A DNA stretch of 29,308 nucleotides from an uncultured Oscillospiraceae bacterium (GTDB lineage: Bacteria > Bacillota > Clostridia > Oscillospirales > Oscillospiraceae), in contig CAKTOW010000023.1 in the NCBI GenBank assembly GCA_934590325.1, forward strand, positions 1-29,308, in the 5' to 3' direction. The position numbers and the translations under genes were made by a program. Position 1 is the first letter of the stretch. Every line of letters begins with the position of its first letter. The notes below the pieces were generated by a model. The model did not search any database. It had not been told where the DNA came from and saw nothing but the letters and a program-made list of their open reading frames with translations. Shown piece by piece: positions 5,456 through 13,851 of the stretch.

Positions 5456-6859
5456 ATGCGGAAGAGATGTATTGCGCTGGTGCTGTGCCTGCTGACGCTG
5501 CTGACGCTGGCTGGGTGCGGAGGAGATAGCAGTTCCAAGATCAAGACCGTCACTTCCTGCGGGGTAGAGTGTTACAGCACAGATGGTATATGCTATCCTG
5601 CGGTGTTTGGTGAGCCTGAGCTGACAGCGGAGGAACTGAACGCGCTGCTGGATGGCGGCGATACCATGGAGATGGCGATAGCCGTGAACACTGTGCCGGA
5701 CGCACTGCGGCTGCTGAAGGCACGGCAGCAGGACAGCGAGGATATCGACAGTCAGGACGCGGAGACCACGCTGCTGCGCGGCAGCAGCCAGCCCCGCAGC
5801 TGGGTGGGGGCGCTGCTGTATCTGCTGGCGGGGGACTATGAGGAAAGCGGGCGCATCGACCTGTTCGCCCCCGACAACTACTATTGCTTCTGCGCCATAA
5901 AGCAGGATGGACTGTACTATGCATTTGACCCGTTTGAGATACGCGGCGATCGCTGGCTCGGCCTCTCCGGTGAGGGCTATGCAAACGCGGATGCACAGAA
6001 GCTGGCGAGCACGCTGCGGGAAAACTGCAATTACAGTTCCTTCACAAAAGGGGTGTACGAGGTAAACACCTACACGCTGCCGGACAAGGAGACTGCAGCG
6101 TGGATGAAAGCCTTCAAGCAGCGTGAGTACACCGACGAGGAGATTCAGCAGTTGGCCGGCGCCGGCCTGACGCTGGACGAAGCCGCCGACAAGCTGCACA
6201 CCGCGGAGGACGCCATACGGTTTTTGAAGGCATCGGGATATGACCCCACCAAAAACAATGAGACTCCCGGCGCGTATTTTGATGATATATGGTGGCTTTG
6301 GGGTATGCCGGCGGACTGCGCCTATGGAAAAATGGGTGGTTCCTGCCGCGGTACGTCCAATGTGATGAATCACCTGCTGGCCGGTGACTACGACGAGCAG
6401 GGCTATGTGACATACCTTGGCCTTCACACCTTCAACTACATCAAACAGGACGGTGTATACTACTTCTGCGACTTCCTCTGCTATATAAACGATGGTGCCT
6501 ATCTGCTGTACGCCTGCGAGGACCCCCACGATTTTGCGGAATACTACTACACCACTGTTTTCCCGGCGGAGTGGAATGACCCCAGCGACCCCAACTACTT
6601 GGCGTACATGTACCTCTATCCCCGGGACGGTCAAAACGACCTGTGCATAGGCTATCGGGACGGGCTGGATAACACATATTTCAATCTGGTGCCCGCCGAA
6701 GTGCGGGACACTCTGATCCCGCTGTATGTCCGCGATGGCGTGCAGCCGCTGGAGTTCATCGACTTTGACTCCGACGCCAACATTCCGGAAATCACCGCTG
6801 TTGTGATCGACGGCGAATGGTATACCGTCAGGTGGCGCACCGGCGAGATCATTGAATGA
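5456..6859 (+). CDS. Lipoprotein with two transglutaminase-like units
   Basis: This 467-residue precursor has a basic start, a hydrophobic stretch and the lipobox LAGC with lipidated Cys21, so it is anchored outside the membrane. The mature part contains two similar units. Unit 2 (about residues 252-345) has a transglutaminase-like triad: Cys297 in GGSCRGTSN, His324 in LHTFNYI and Asp339 in FCDF. Unit 1 (about residues 82-163) shares LLAGDY, IKQDG and the Asp (Asp158) but has Pro113 and Tyr143 where the Cys and His would align, so it is probably inactive. Bacterial proteins of this fold act as cysteine proteases, peptidases or crosslinkers, or bind peptides or carbohydrate. ATG 5456 is preceded by GGGAGAG; the frame opens further upstream but without a signal peptide. 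Substrate unknown. Confidence 0.75.
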   Translation: MRKRCIALVLCLLTLLTLAGCGGDSSSKIKTVTSCGVECYSTDGICYPAVFGEPELTAEELNALLDGGDTMEMAIAVNTVPDALRLLKARQQDSEDIDSQDAETTLLRGSSQPRSWVGALLYLLAGDYEESGRIDLFAPDNYYCFCAIKQDGLYYAFDPFEIRGDRWLGLSGEGYANADAQKLASTLRENCNYSSFTKGVYEVNTYTLPDKETAAWMKAFKQREYTDEEIQQLAGAGLTLDEAADKLHTAEDAIRFLKASGYDPTKNNETPGAYFDDIWWLWGMPADCAYGKMGGSCRGTSNVMNHLLAGDYDEQGYVTYLGLHTFNYIKQDGVYYFCDFLCYINDGAYLLYACEDPHDFAEYYYTTVFPAEWNDPSDPNYLAYMYLYPRDGQNDLCIGYRDGLDNTYFNLVPAEVRDTLIPLYVRDGVQPLEFIDFDSDANIPEITAVVIDGEWYTVRWRTGEIIE

Positions 6860-6864
6860 CAAAC

Positions 6865-6895
6865 AAAAAAGAACGCCCTGCGGGCGTTCTTTTTT
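6865..6895. terminator. Bidirectional terminator between the lipoprotein gene and rnc
   Basis: GAACGCCC (6871-6878) and GGGCGTTC (6882-6889) form a tight hairpin flanked by six A and six T, so it works for both converging genes. Confidence 0.9.
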
Positions 6896-6897
6896 GC

Positions 6898-7578
6898 TCA
6901 CTTATTCAGTTCCTCCAGCGCGCTGCGGGCGGCGGACTGCTCCGCCTCCTTCTTGCTGCGGCCGGTGCCCTGCCCTATCTCCTCGCCGTTGAGCGTCACC
7001 CGGAAGGCAAACTCCTTGGCGTGGTCGGGGCCGGAGGACCCGGTCAGTTCATAGCACAGGACCTGGTCGCTCTTCCGCTGGACCAGCTCCTGCAGCTCGG
7101 TCTTATAGTCGCGGCGGCGCTCCTCCACCAGCTCCTCCCGCTCCTTGTCCAGCAGGACGCGGTGTATCAGCTCACGAGCGGCGTCCATGCCGCCATCCAG
7201 ATAGACGGCGGCGAACACGGACTCGGTGGCGTCCGCCAGAATGGACGGCCGGCGGCGGCCGCCGCCCTGCTCCTCGCCCTTGCCCAGCAGCAGATGGCTG
7301 CCCAGATCCAGGGCCTGCGCCACCTCGTGCAGGCTCTCCTCGCACACCAGCGCGGCGCGGATACGGGTCAGGTCGCCCTCGGGCAGGTCGGGGTGCTCTT
7401 TGTACAGGTGCTCCGCGGTGACGAAGCCCAGCACCGCATCGCCCAGGAATTCCAGCCGCTCGTTGCTGCTGATATGCTGGCCCCGGTGCTCGTTGGCGTA
7501 GGAGCTGTGGTACAGCGCGCCCTGCAGCAGCGACGGGTCACGGAAGGTATAGCCCAGCTTTTTTTCCAAAGTTTCCAT
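6898..7578 (-). CDS. rnc: Ribonuclease III
   Basis: This 226-residue RNase III cleaves double-stranded RNA in rRNA precursors and other transcripts. The catalytic domain (about residues 1-150) carries the family signature NERLEFLGDAVL at residues 39-50, with Glu43 and Asp47 among the metal ligands, and a second acidic cluster around the LADATESVFAAVYLDGG segment. A double-stranded RNA-binding domain (about residues 155-226) starts DYKTELQELVQRK and ends with the KKEAEQSAARSALEEL helix. Length is normal. I start it at ATG 7578, which has AGGAGG close upstream; the frame remains open further upstream but runs through a terminator. The gene lies directly behind the acpP terminator, with no room for a promoter of its own. 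Confidence 0.96.
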   Translation of the reverse strand: METLEKKLGYTFRDPSLLQGALYHSSYANEHRGQHISSNERLEFLGDAVLGFVTAEHLYKEHPDLPEGDLTRIRAALVCEESLHEVAQALDLGSHLLLGKGEEQGGGRRRPSILADATESVFAAVYLDGGMDAARELIHRVLLDKEREELVEERRRDYKTELQELVQRKSDQVLCYELTGSSGPDHAKEFAFRVTLNGEEIGQGTGRSKKEAEQSAARSALEELNK

Positions 7579-7591
7579 GTGTGCCTCCTGA

Positions 7592-7621
7592 AAAAATACG
7601 ACCCCGCGGGGTCGTATTTTT
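7592..7621 (-). terminator. Terminator between acpP and rnc
   Basis: AAAAATACGACCCC (7592-7605) is perfectly complementary to GGGGTCGTATTTTT (7608-7621). On the minus strand the hairpin ends in a T run just before the rnc ribosome binding site. It should end most acpP transcripts and let a fraction through to rnc. Confidence 0.85.
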
Positions 7622-7648
7622 GTGGTTACAGGTCGGTCTATATACTGC

Positions 7649-7894
7649 TCAGCCCAGCTTGCTGCTGAGATAGCGGACACAGTCGCCGACGGTCTTGAGA
7701 CCGGACAGGTCTTCCTCGTCGATCTCGCCGATGTCGAATTCCTCTTCCATCGCCATGACCAACTCGACCAGATCCACGGAATCGGCACCCAAATCGTCCA
7801 CGAAAGAGCTATCCATGCTGATCTCGTCCGCGTCGATGGCAAACTGCTCGGCGATCAGATCCTGCATAGTCTTGAAGATCTCCTCCATTGTCAC
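7649..7894 (-). CDS. acpP: Acyl carrier protein
   Basis: This small acidic carrier of fatty acid synthesis has the 4'-phosphopantetheine attachment motif DSVDLVEL, with Ser39 in the 81-residue version. The four-helix pattern and the acidic helix II ([14 protein letters not shown]) are typical. The start is a choice: GTG 7894 lies eight bases after GGAGG (7907-7903), while ATG 7888, two codons later, is 14 bases away. I prefer the GTG on spacing; the protein is the same apart from two residues. It has its own consensus promoter and terminator, as suits a highly expressed protein. plsX, whose product PlsX handles acyl groups carried by ACP, lies just upstream. Confidence 0.95.
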   Translation of the reverse strand: MTMEEIFKTMQDLIAEQFAIDADEISMDSSFVDDLGADSVDLVELVMAMEEEFDIGEIDEEDLSGLKTVGDCVRYLSSKLG

Positions 7895-7930
7895 GGGGTA
7901 TTCCTCCTTCTTTGCTTGTTTTCTCCGAAA

Positions 7931-7959
7931 ATAATACGGCAATCAAACAGCAGTGTCAA
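7931..7959 (-). promoter_or_regulatory. Promoter of acpP
   Basis: On the minus strand TTGACA (7959-7954) and TATTAT (7936-7931) are separated by 17 bases. It lies in the gap between plsX and acpP. Confidence 0.8.
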
Positions 7960-7975
7960 TACCTTTTTGGTAAAT

Positions 7976-8998
7976 TTATGCGGTGGGAAGCTGCATTTTG
8001 TCTATATGCTCCGCTATGGCCTCCGTGATGCCGCTCTGCGCCACCTGGATAGCCTGTCCCACAGCGTTTTCGATGGCCTCGGCGTTGGAGCCGCCGTGGG
8101 CCTTGATGACCGGCTTGGAGATACCGATGAAGGCGGTGCCCCCCACCTTGTTGGGGTCCAGCCGCGCCTTGAACGCGTTGAGCCCCGGCATCACCAGCAG
8201 GGCGGCCAGCTTGGTCAGCAGATTTTTCTTGAACATCTCCTTCAGGGCGCTGCCGGCGAAAGAGCCCACGCCCTCAATACTCTTGAGCATCACGTTGCCG
8301 GAGAATCCGTCGGTGACGATAACATCGCACCCGCCCTTGATGGCGTCCTTGGCCTCGATGTTGCCGATGAAGTGCATATCGCCCCGCTGGTCAGCCTGCC
8401 GCAGCAGCGCAAGGGTCTGCTTCTGCAGGTCGGTGCCCTTGCTGTCCTCCGCGCCGATGTTCAGCAGTCCCACCCGGGGCCGCTCCACCCCCAGCACCCG
8501 CTGGGCGTAGAAATTGCCCAAATAGGCGAATTGCAGCAGATACTCTGGCGTGCACTCGGCGTTGGCGCCGCAGTCGATAAGCACGGCGGCACCGGTGGTG
8601 GTGGGGATGACCGGCGCCATAGCGGCGCGGCGGATGCCGTGGATGCGCTTTGTGATCAGCGTCGCGCCGGTGAGCAGCGCGCCGGTGGACCCGGCGGACA
8701 CCACCGCGTCGCCCTCCCCGTTCCGCAGCATGGTCAGCGCCGCACCCATAGAGGTATCCTTCTTCCGGCGGAAGACGGTGGCGGGGTCGTCGCACATCTC
8801 CACGGTCTCGGTGGTGGGTACGACCGTGACACCGGCGGGCAGCTCCGCCGCGCCGCACTGCGCGGCGGCGGCGCGGATGGCGGCCTCATCGCCGGTCAGC
8901 ACGATGCCGCAGCCGAAGCGGCTATGGGCGCTGAGCGCGCCCTTTACGATCTCCAGGGGGGCGTTGTCGCCGCCCATGGCGTCGATGATGATCTTCAC
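7976..8998 (-). CDS. plsX: Phosphate acyltransferase PlsX
   Basis: This 340-residue protein makes acyl-phosphate from acyl-ACP, the first step of phospholipid synthesis in the PlsX/PlsY route. It begins IIIDAMGGDNAP, the family hallmark, and carries VSAGSTGALLTGA and DVIVTDGFSGNVMLK. Length is normal. The start is GTG 8998, which overlaps the trmFO stop (GTGA, four bases), with GGAGG ten bases upstream, so the two genes should be translationally coupled. Peripheral membrane enzyme. acpP follows after 81 bases. Confidence 0.97.
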   Translation of the reverse strand: MKIIIDAMGGDNAPLEIVKGALSAHSRFGCGIVLTGDEAAIRAAAAQCGAAELPAGVTVVPTTETVEMCDDPATVFRRKKDTSMGAALTMLRNGEGDAVVSAGSTGALLTGATLITKRIHGIRRAAMAPVIPTTTGAAVLIDCGANAECTPEYLLQFAYLGNFYAQRVLGVERPRVGLLNIGAEDSKGTDLQKQTLALLRQADQRGDMHFIGNIEAKDAIKGGCDVIVTDGFSGNVMLKSIEGVGSFAGSALKEMFKKNLLTKLAALLVMPGLNAFKARLDPNKVGGTAFIGISKPVIKAHGGSNAEAIENAVGQAIQVAQSGITEAIAEHIDKMQLPTA

Positions 8999-10308
8999 AG
9001 GGAGAGCACCTCCTCCTTGATGGTATCCAGAATGGCCAGCGACCGCTGGCTCAGCTCAGCATTCTTGTTGCGCTTGCCCTTGACCCGGTGGTCAAGGGGC
9101 GGGATGATACCGAAGTTCACGTTCATGGGCTGGAAATCCCCCACGCTCTCGTTACTGACGTACAGCCCCAGGGCGCCGATGGCGGTCTCCCGGGGGAAGT
9201 CGATGGGCGCCTGCCCTTTCAGGCGGCGGGCCAGCTCCACACCCACCAGGAACCCGCTGGCACAGGACTCCACATACCCCTCCACACCGGTCATCTGCCC
9301 GGCAAAGGCGATACGCGGGTCGCTCTTCAGCCGGTAGTAGCGATCCAACAGCCGCGGGGAATCCAGATACGTGTTGCGGTGCATGACGCCGTAGCGCAGG
9401 TACTGTGCATCGTGCAGGGCGGGGATCATGGAGAACACCCGCTTCTGCTCGCCCCACTTCAGGTGTGTCTGGAAGCCCACCAGGTTATAGATGGTACCGT
9501 CGGCATTGTCCCGCCGCAGCTGCACCACGGCATAGGGCTCCTTCCCGGTCTTGGGGTCCACCAGGCCACGAGGCTTCAGGGGGCCGAAACGCAGGGTATC
9601 CTCGCCCCGGCGGGCCATGACCTCCACGGGCATACAGCCCTCGAATACGCCGCTGTCCTCAAAGCCGTGTACCTCGGCCTCCTCCGCCTTCACCAGCTCC
9701 TGCCAGAAGGCGGTGTACTCCTCCTTCGTCATGGGGCAGTTGATATAGTCGGGGGTACCCTTGTCATAGCGGCTGGCGAAGTAGGCGCTGTCCATGTCCA
9801 CACTGTCGAAGGTCACCAGCGGCGCCGCCGCATCGAAAAAGTTCAGCGTATGGCCGCCGCCCAGCTTAGCGGCGATGGCATCGGCCAGCGGGTCGGAAGT
9901 CAGTGGGCCGGAGGCGATGACCACATCGCCCTCCGGGATGTCCGTCACCTCACCGGGTACGACGGTGATAAGGGGATGGCCCTGCACGGACTCGGTGACC
10001 ATGCGGGCAAAGCCCTCACGGTCCACCGCCAGGGCGCCGCCGGCGGGCACCGCCGTGGCGTCGGCGCAGCGGAGGATCAGGCTGTCAAGCCGCCGCAGTT
10101 CCTCCTTCAGCAGGCCCACGGCGTTCTCCAGCCCCGCGCCCCGCAGGGAGTTGGAGCAGCACAGCTCCGCGTAGTATTCGGTCACATGGGCGGGGGCCTT
10201 TTTCTCCGGCTTCATCTCCCGGAGGATGACAGGGATGCCGCGGCATGCCAGCTGCCATGCGCACTCGGACCCGGCCAGTCCCGCGCCGATCACAGTTACA
10301 GGTTCCAT
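8995..10308 (-). CDS. trmFO: Folate-dependent tRNA (uracil-5-)-methyltransferase TrmFO
   Basis: This 437-residue flavoenzyme makes the ribothymidine at position 54 of tRNA from methylenetetrahydrofolate. It opens with the FAD-binding VIGAGLAGSECAW motif. The family Cys residues are present in CCSNSLRG (about residues 50-57) and in FEGCMPVEVMARRG. The GQMTGVEGYVESCASG segment near residue 340 is characteristic and the C-terminus matches the family. The ATG directly follows the topA stop (TAAATG) with no gap, so it relies on the upstream gene for translation. The following plsX start overlaps its stop. Confidence 0.97.
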   Translation of the reverse strand: MEPVTVIGAGLAGSECAWQLACRGIPVILREMKPEKKAPAHVTEYYAELCCSNSLRGAGLENAVGLLKEELRRLDSLILRCADATAVPAGGALAVDREGFARMVTESVQGHPLITVVPGEVTDIPEGDVVIASGPLTSDPLADAIAAKLGGGHTLNFFDAAAPLVTFDSVDMDSAYFASRYDKGTPDYINCPMTKEEYTAFWQELVKAEEAEVHGFEDSGVFEGCMPVEVMARRGEDTLRFGPLKPRGLVDPKTGKEPYAVVQLRRDNADGTIYNLVGFQTHLKWGEQKRVFSMIPALHDAQYLRYGVMHRNTYLDSPRLLDRYYRLKSDPRIAFAGQMTGVEGYVESCASGFLVGVELARRLKGQAPIDFPRETAIGALGLYVSNESVGDFQPMNVNFGIIPPLDHRVKGKRNKNAELSQRSLAILDTIKEEVLSL

Positions 10309-12618
10309 TTATTCTTCCGCTTTCTTCGTGGTTTTCTTAGTCGTTGTCTCTTTGGCGGCGGGCTTCTTCGCCGCTGTGGTTTTTTTCGCCGCTGTGGTCT
10401 TTTTCGCCGTGGCAGACTTCTTCGCCGCCGTTTTCTTGGCGGGCTTCTCCTCCGCGGCGGGGGCGGCGTTCTCCGCGCCCTCAGCAGCCGCGGCTGCATC
10501 CTCCGTCTTGCGGCGGCGATAGCCCCGCTTGTCTTCCGGCAGGAAATTCGGGCACTCCGGATTGGCGCAGAAGGGCTTGTTGAAGCCCTTACCCGCCTTC
10601 TTGAACATGGTCTTGCCGCACACGGGGCAGTCGTCCTTCACCGGCACGTCCCACGTCATAAAGTCGCAGGTGGGGAACTTGTCGCAGCCGTAGTAGGTAT
10701 ACCCGTTGCGGCTTGTCTTTTTCAGTATGCGCCCGCCGCACTTGGGGCAGCGTCCCGGCATCTCCACCACCAGCGGCTTGGTGAACTTGCACTCCGGATA
10801 GCCGGGGCAAGCGAGGAACCGTCCGAACCTGCCGGACTTGATGACCATGTTCCGGCCGCAGATGTCGCACTTCTCCTCCGTCACCTCGTCGGGCACCTTC
10901 AGGTACACGCCCTCCATGTCCTTCTCCACCTTCTCCAGGTTCTCATGGAAGGGTACGTAGAACTGGCGGATCAGGTCCTTCCACTGCACGTCGCCGGACT
11001 CCACTTCGTCCAGCTTCTGTTCCATGCGGGCGGTGAACTTTACATCCACGATGTCCGGGAACCGCTGGCACATCAGGTCGTTGACCACACCGCCCAGGGG
11101 TGTCAGGCGCAGATACTTGCCCTCCTTGACCACGTACTCACGGTCCAGGATGGTGGATACGGTGGGCGCATAGGTGGAGGGACGGCCAATGCCGTTTTCC
11201 TCCATGGTGCGGATGAGCGTGGCGTCGGTATACCGGGCGGGTGGCTGGGTAAAATGCTGCAGCGGCGCGAAGCCGGTGGGCGTGACCTCCTCCCCCTCGG
11301 TCAGCGGCGGCAGGGGGGATTCCTTCTCCTCCTTGTCGTCGTCACGGCTCTCCTCGTACACGGCGGTGTAGCCGGCGAATTTCAGGTTGCTGGCTGAGCA
11401 CCGCAGGGCATGGCTGCCGGCGGCGATCTCCACGGAGATGCTGTCATAGACGGCGTTGGCCATCTGGCTGGCCAGGAAGCGGCTCCAGATCAGCCGGTAC
11501 AACCGGTACTGCTCCGATGTCAGGTCTCCCTTCACCTGCTCCGGCGTCAGGGACGGGTCGGAGGGGCGGATAGCCTCGTGGGCGTCCTGCGCCCCAGCCT
11601 TGGTCTTGTACTTGCGGGGGGTGTCGGGATAGTAGGCCGCGCCGTAGCGGGCGTGTATCAGCTCTCTGGCCTGGGCCTGCGCCTCGTCGGAGATACGCAG
11701 GGAGTCAGTACGCATGTAGGTGATAAGGCCCACGGTTCCCTCGCCGGTGATGTCCACGCCTTCGTACAGCTGCTGGGCTATAGCCATGGTGCGCCGGGGG
11801 GTCATGTTCAGCTTGCGGGAGGCCTCCTGCTGCAGGCTGGAGGTAGTGAAGGGCGGCGTGGGGCTGCGCTGCTTGTCGGTGCGCTTCACGGTCTTGACCG
11901 CGAACCGCTCCTTCTTCAGCTCCTCCACGATGCGCTGGGTATCCGTCTCGTCCTTTGGCTCGTACTTCTTGCCGCTCACGCCGTAGTAGTGAGCGGTGAA
12001 GGGCGCGGCCGCGTGGTTCTGCAGATGCACGTCCAGCGTCCAGTACTCCTGGGGCACGAACTCGGCGATCTCCTTCTCCCGCTGCGCCACCAGCCGGATG
12101 GCCACGGACTGGACGCGTCCGGCGGACAGGTTGCGTCGTATCTTCTTCCACAGCAGAGGGGACAGCTGATAGCCCACGATGCGGTCCAGCACCCGGCGCG
12201 CCTGCTGGGCGTCCACCAGGTTCTGGTCGATGGTCCGGGGGTGCTGGATGGAGTCCTGCACCACCTTCTTGGTGATCTCGTTGAAGGTCACGCGCTGCGC
12301 CTTGTTGTCCGGCAGCTCCAGCAAATGCTGCAGGTGCCAGCTGATGGCCTCTCCCTCGCGGTCCGGGTCAGTGGCCAGGAACACGGTCTTACTCTTGTCG
12401 GCGGTGGTCTTCAGATCCTTTATGATCTCCTCCTTGCCCTTGATGGGACGGTAGTTGGGCTCAAAATCGTGCTCTACGTCCACACCCAGGGTGCTCTTCG
12501 GCAGGTCGCGCAGGTGTCCCATGCTGGCCTTGACCACATAATCGGGGCCCAGGTATTTGCCGATGGTCTTGGCCTTGGCCGGGGACTCCACGATGACCAG
12601 ATTCTTCTTTGCTGCCAT
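10309..12618 (-). CDS. topA: DNA topoisomerase I, with a Lys/Ala-rich tail
   Basis: This 769-residue type IA topoisomerase relaxes negative supercoils. The Toprim domain starts LVIVESPAKAKTIGKYLG and has the acidic DPDREGE at 84-90. The nucleophile is Tyr301 in TYMRTDS. Three four-cysteine zinc modules follow: Cys584/587/604/610, Cys624/627/645/651 and Cys664/667/684/689. Residues about 703-769 form a disordered tail made of Lys, Ala and Thr, with AAKK-type repeats. ATG 12618 has GGAG upstream and gives the usual N-terminus; the frame extends 21 codons further into dprA. It lies eight bases after dprA, as is common in Bacillota. Confidence 0.97.
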   Translation of the reverse strand: MAAKKNLVIVESPAKAKTIGKYLGPDYVVKASMGHLRDLPKSTLGVDVEHDFEPNYRPIKGKEEIIKDLKTTADKSKTVFLATDPDREGEAISWHLQHLLELPDNKAQRVTFNEITKKVVQDSIQHPRTIDQNLVDAQQARRVLDRIVGYQLSPLLWKKIRRNLSAGRVQSVAIRLVAQREKEIAEFVPQEYWTLDVHLQNHAAAPFTAHYYGVSGKKYEPKDETDTQRIVEELKKERFAVKTVKRTDKQRSPTPPFTTSSLQQEASRKLNMTPRRTMAIAQQLYEGVDITGEGTVGLITYMRTDSLRISDEAQAQARELIHARYGAAYYPDTPRKYKTKAGAQDAHEAIRPSDPSLTPEQVKGDLTSEQYRLYRLIWSRFLASQMANAVYDSISVEIAAGSHALRCSASNLKFAGYTAVYEESRDDDKEEKESPLPPLTEGEEVTPTGFAPLQHFTQPPARYTDATLIRTMEENGIGRPSTYAPTVSTILDREYVVKEGKYLRLTPLGGVVNDLMCQRFPDIVDVKFTARMEQKLDEVESGDVQWKDLIRQFYVPFHENLEKVEKDMEGVYLKVPDEVTEEKCDICGRNMVIKSGRFGRFLACPGYPECKFTKPLVVEMPGRCPKCGGRILKKTSRNGYTYYGCDKFPTCDFMTWDVPVKDDCPVCGKTMFKKAGKGFNKPFCANPECPNFLPEDKRGYRRRKTEDAAAAAEGAENAAPAAEEKPAKKTAAKKSATAKKTTAAKKTTAAKKPAAKETTTKKTTKKAEE

Positions 12619-12626
12619 ATCGTCGT

Positions 12627-13850
12627 TTACTCCTTCTTCAGTTCCACCGTGCGCAGGAAGCTGCGTGCGCCCTGACGGCACACATAGCCGTCGATCTCCA
12701 GCACCGTCAGCGCCGACAGTACACGGCGGACGGGCAGGTCGGTGAGGATCGCCGCATCATCGGTGAGGGTGGGGGTATCTGTATGCAGGACGGACAGCAC
12801 GGCGATCTGGTCGTCGGTGAGTCCTGCGGGGTCGTTGGAAATATCCAGCACCGGCAGCACCGGGGCGGATGGTGCGGAAGCCTGCGGCTCCACGGGTACG
12901 GCGGGGGCATCGCTCTCCTGCTCCGCGCCCTTGGGCAGCGGCGGCAGCTTGGCGCGCAGGGGCCGCAGCTTGTGGGGGAACCGGCTCTCGTAGTACGTCA
13001 GCACGTCCCACGCCTCGCATACCAGTCCCGCGCCCTCGCGGATCAGCGCGTTGCAGCCCCGGCTCATGGGCGCGTCAAAGGGCCCGGGGACGGCGAACAC
13101 CTCTCTCCCCTGCTCCAGCGCCGTGGCGGCGGTGATCAGCGCGCCGCTCTTTTCCGGCGCCTCCACCACCAACGTGGCCACGCTCAGGGCGCTGAGCAGC
13201 CGGTTCCGCACCGGGAAGTGGTCTCCCTTTGGTTCAGTGCCAGGCGGGTACTCCGACAGGATGACGCCGGTGGCGGCGATGTCCTCGTACAGGCGGCGGT
13301 TGGCCGCCGGATACACCACGTCCGCGCCGCCGCCCAGCACGGCGGCAGTGAAGCCCCCGGCCCGCAGGGCGCCCTTCAGCGCCTCTCCGTCGATGCCCTT
13401 GGCCATGCCGGATACCAGCAGCGCCCCCTGCTTGCTGAGCTCATAGCCCAGCTCCGACGCCGCCCGGACACCGTAGGGCGTGCAGGAGCGTGTGCCCACC
13501 ACGGTGACGGCCACTTCTTCGTCAAAAAGCGGCAGGCTGCCCTTGCCGTACAGCAGCAGCGGTGGGTCGTAAATATTGCGGAGCCGGTCCGGATAAAGCG
13601 TATCGTCCATGGTCAGGATGAACTGTCCGTCCTTGGCGCAGTCCGCCAGCACCTGCTCGGCACGCTCCAGGGACTTATCCGCCAGCAGCGCGGCGTGGGC
13701 CTTGGTGATGCCCTCGGCCAGCAGCAGTTCCTCCTCCGGGGCAAAATAGACCTCCTCCGGGGAGGCGAAATGCTCCAGAAGCTGCAGCTTCGCGCGCTGT
13801 CCCAGCCCCGGCAGGGTGGTCAGCCACACCCAGTATTTCAGTGCGGACAT
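12627..13850 (-). CDS. dprA: DNA-processing protein DprA
   Basis: This 407-residue protein loads RecA on incoming single-stranded DNA during natural transformation. It has an N-terminal helical (SAM-like) region with LPGLGQRAKLQLLEHF, then the Rossmann-type core with VTVVGTRSCTPYG, VSGMAKGIDGEALKGAL, AVLGGGADVVYP, the SEYPPGTEP loop and FPVRNRLLSALS, and after a Pro/Ala-rich linker a C-terminal winged helix. The start ATG 13850 lies one base after the stop of the trmH-family gene. No other competence genes are in the window. Confidence 0.96.
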   Translation of the reverse strand: MSALKYWVWLTTLPGLGQRAKLQLLEHFASPEEVYFAPEEELLLAEGITKAHAALLADKSLERAEQVLADCAKDGQFILTMDDTLYPDRLRNIYDPPLLLYGKGSLPLFDEEVAVTVVGTRSCTPYGVRAASELGYELSKQGALLVSGMAKGIDGEALKGALRAGGFTAAVLGGGADVVYPAANRRLYEDIAATGVILSEYPPGTEPKGDHFPVRNRLLSALSVATLVVEAPEKSGALITAATALEQGREVFAVPGPFDAPMSRGCNALIREGAGLVCEAWDVLTYYESRFPHKLRPLRAKLPPLPKGAEQESDAPAVPVEPQASAPSAPVLPVLDISNDPAGLTDDQIAVLSVLHTDTPTLTDDAAILTDLPVRRVLSALTVLEIDGYVCRQGARSFLRTVELKKE

Positions 13851-13851
13851 A

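Noticed and set aside
9088..11397. Very long open frame on the plus strand over trmFO and topA
   Set aside because: It is the shadow of minus-strand genes with complete motifs. The GC-rich codon pattern of those genes keeps the opposite frame open; no family motif or ribosome binding site.
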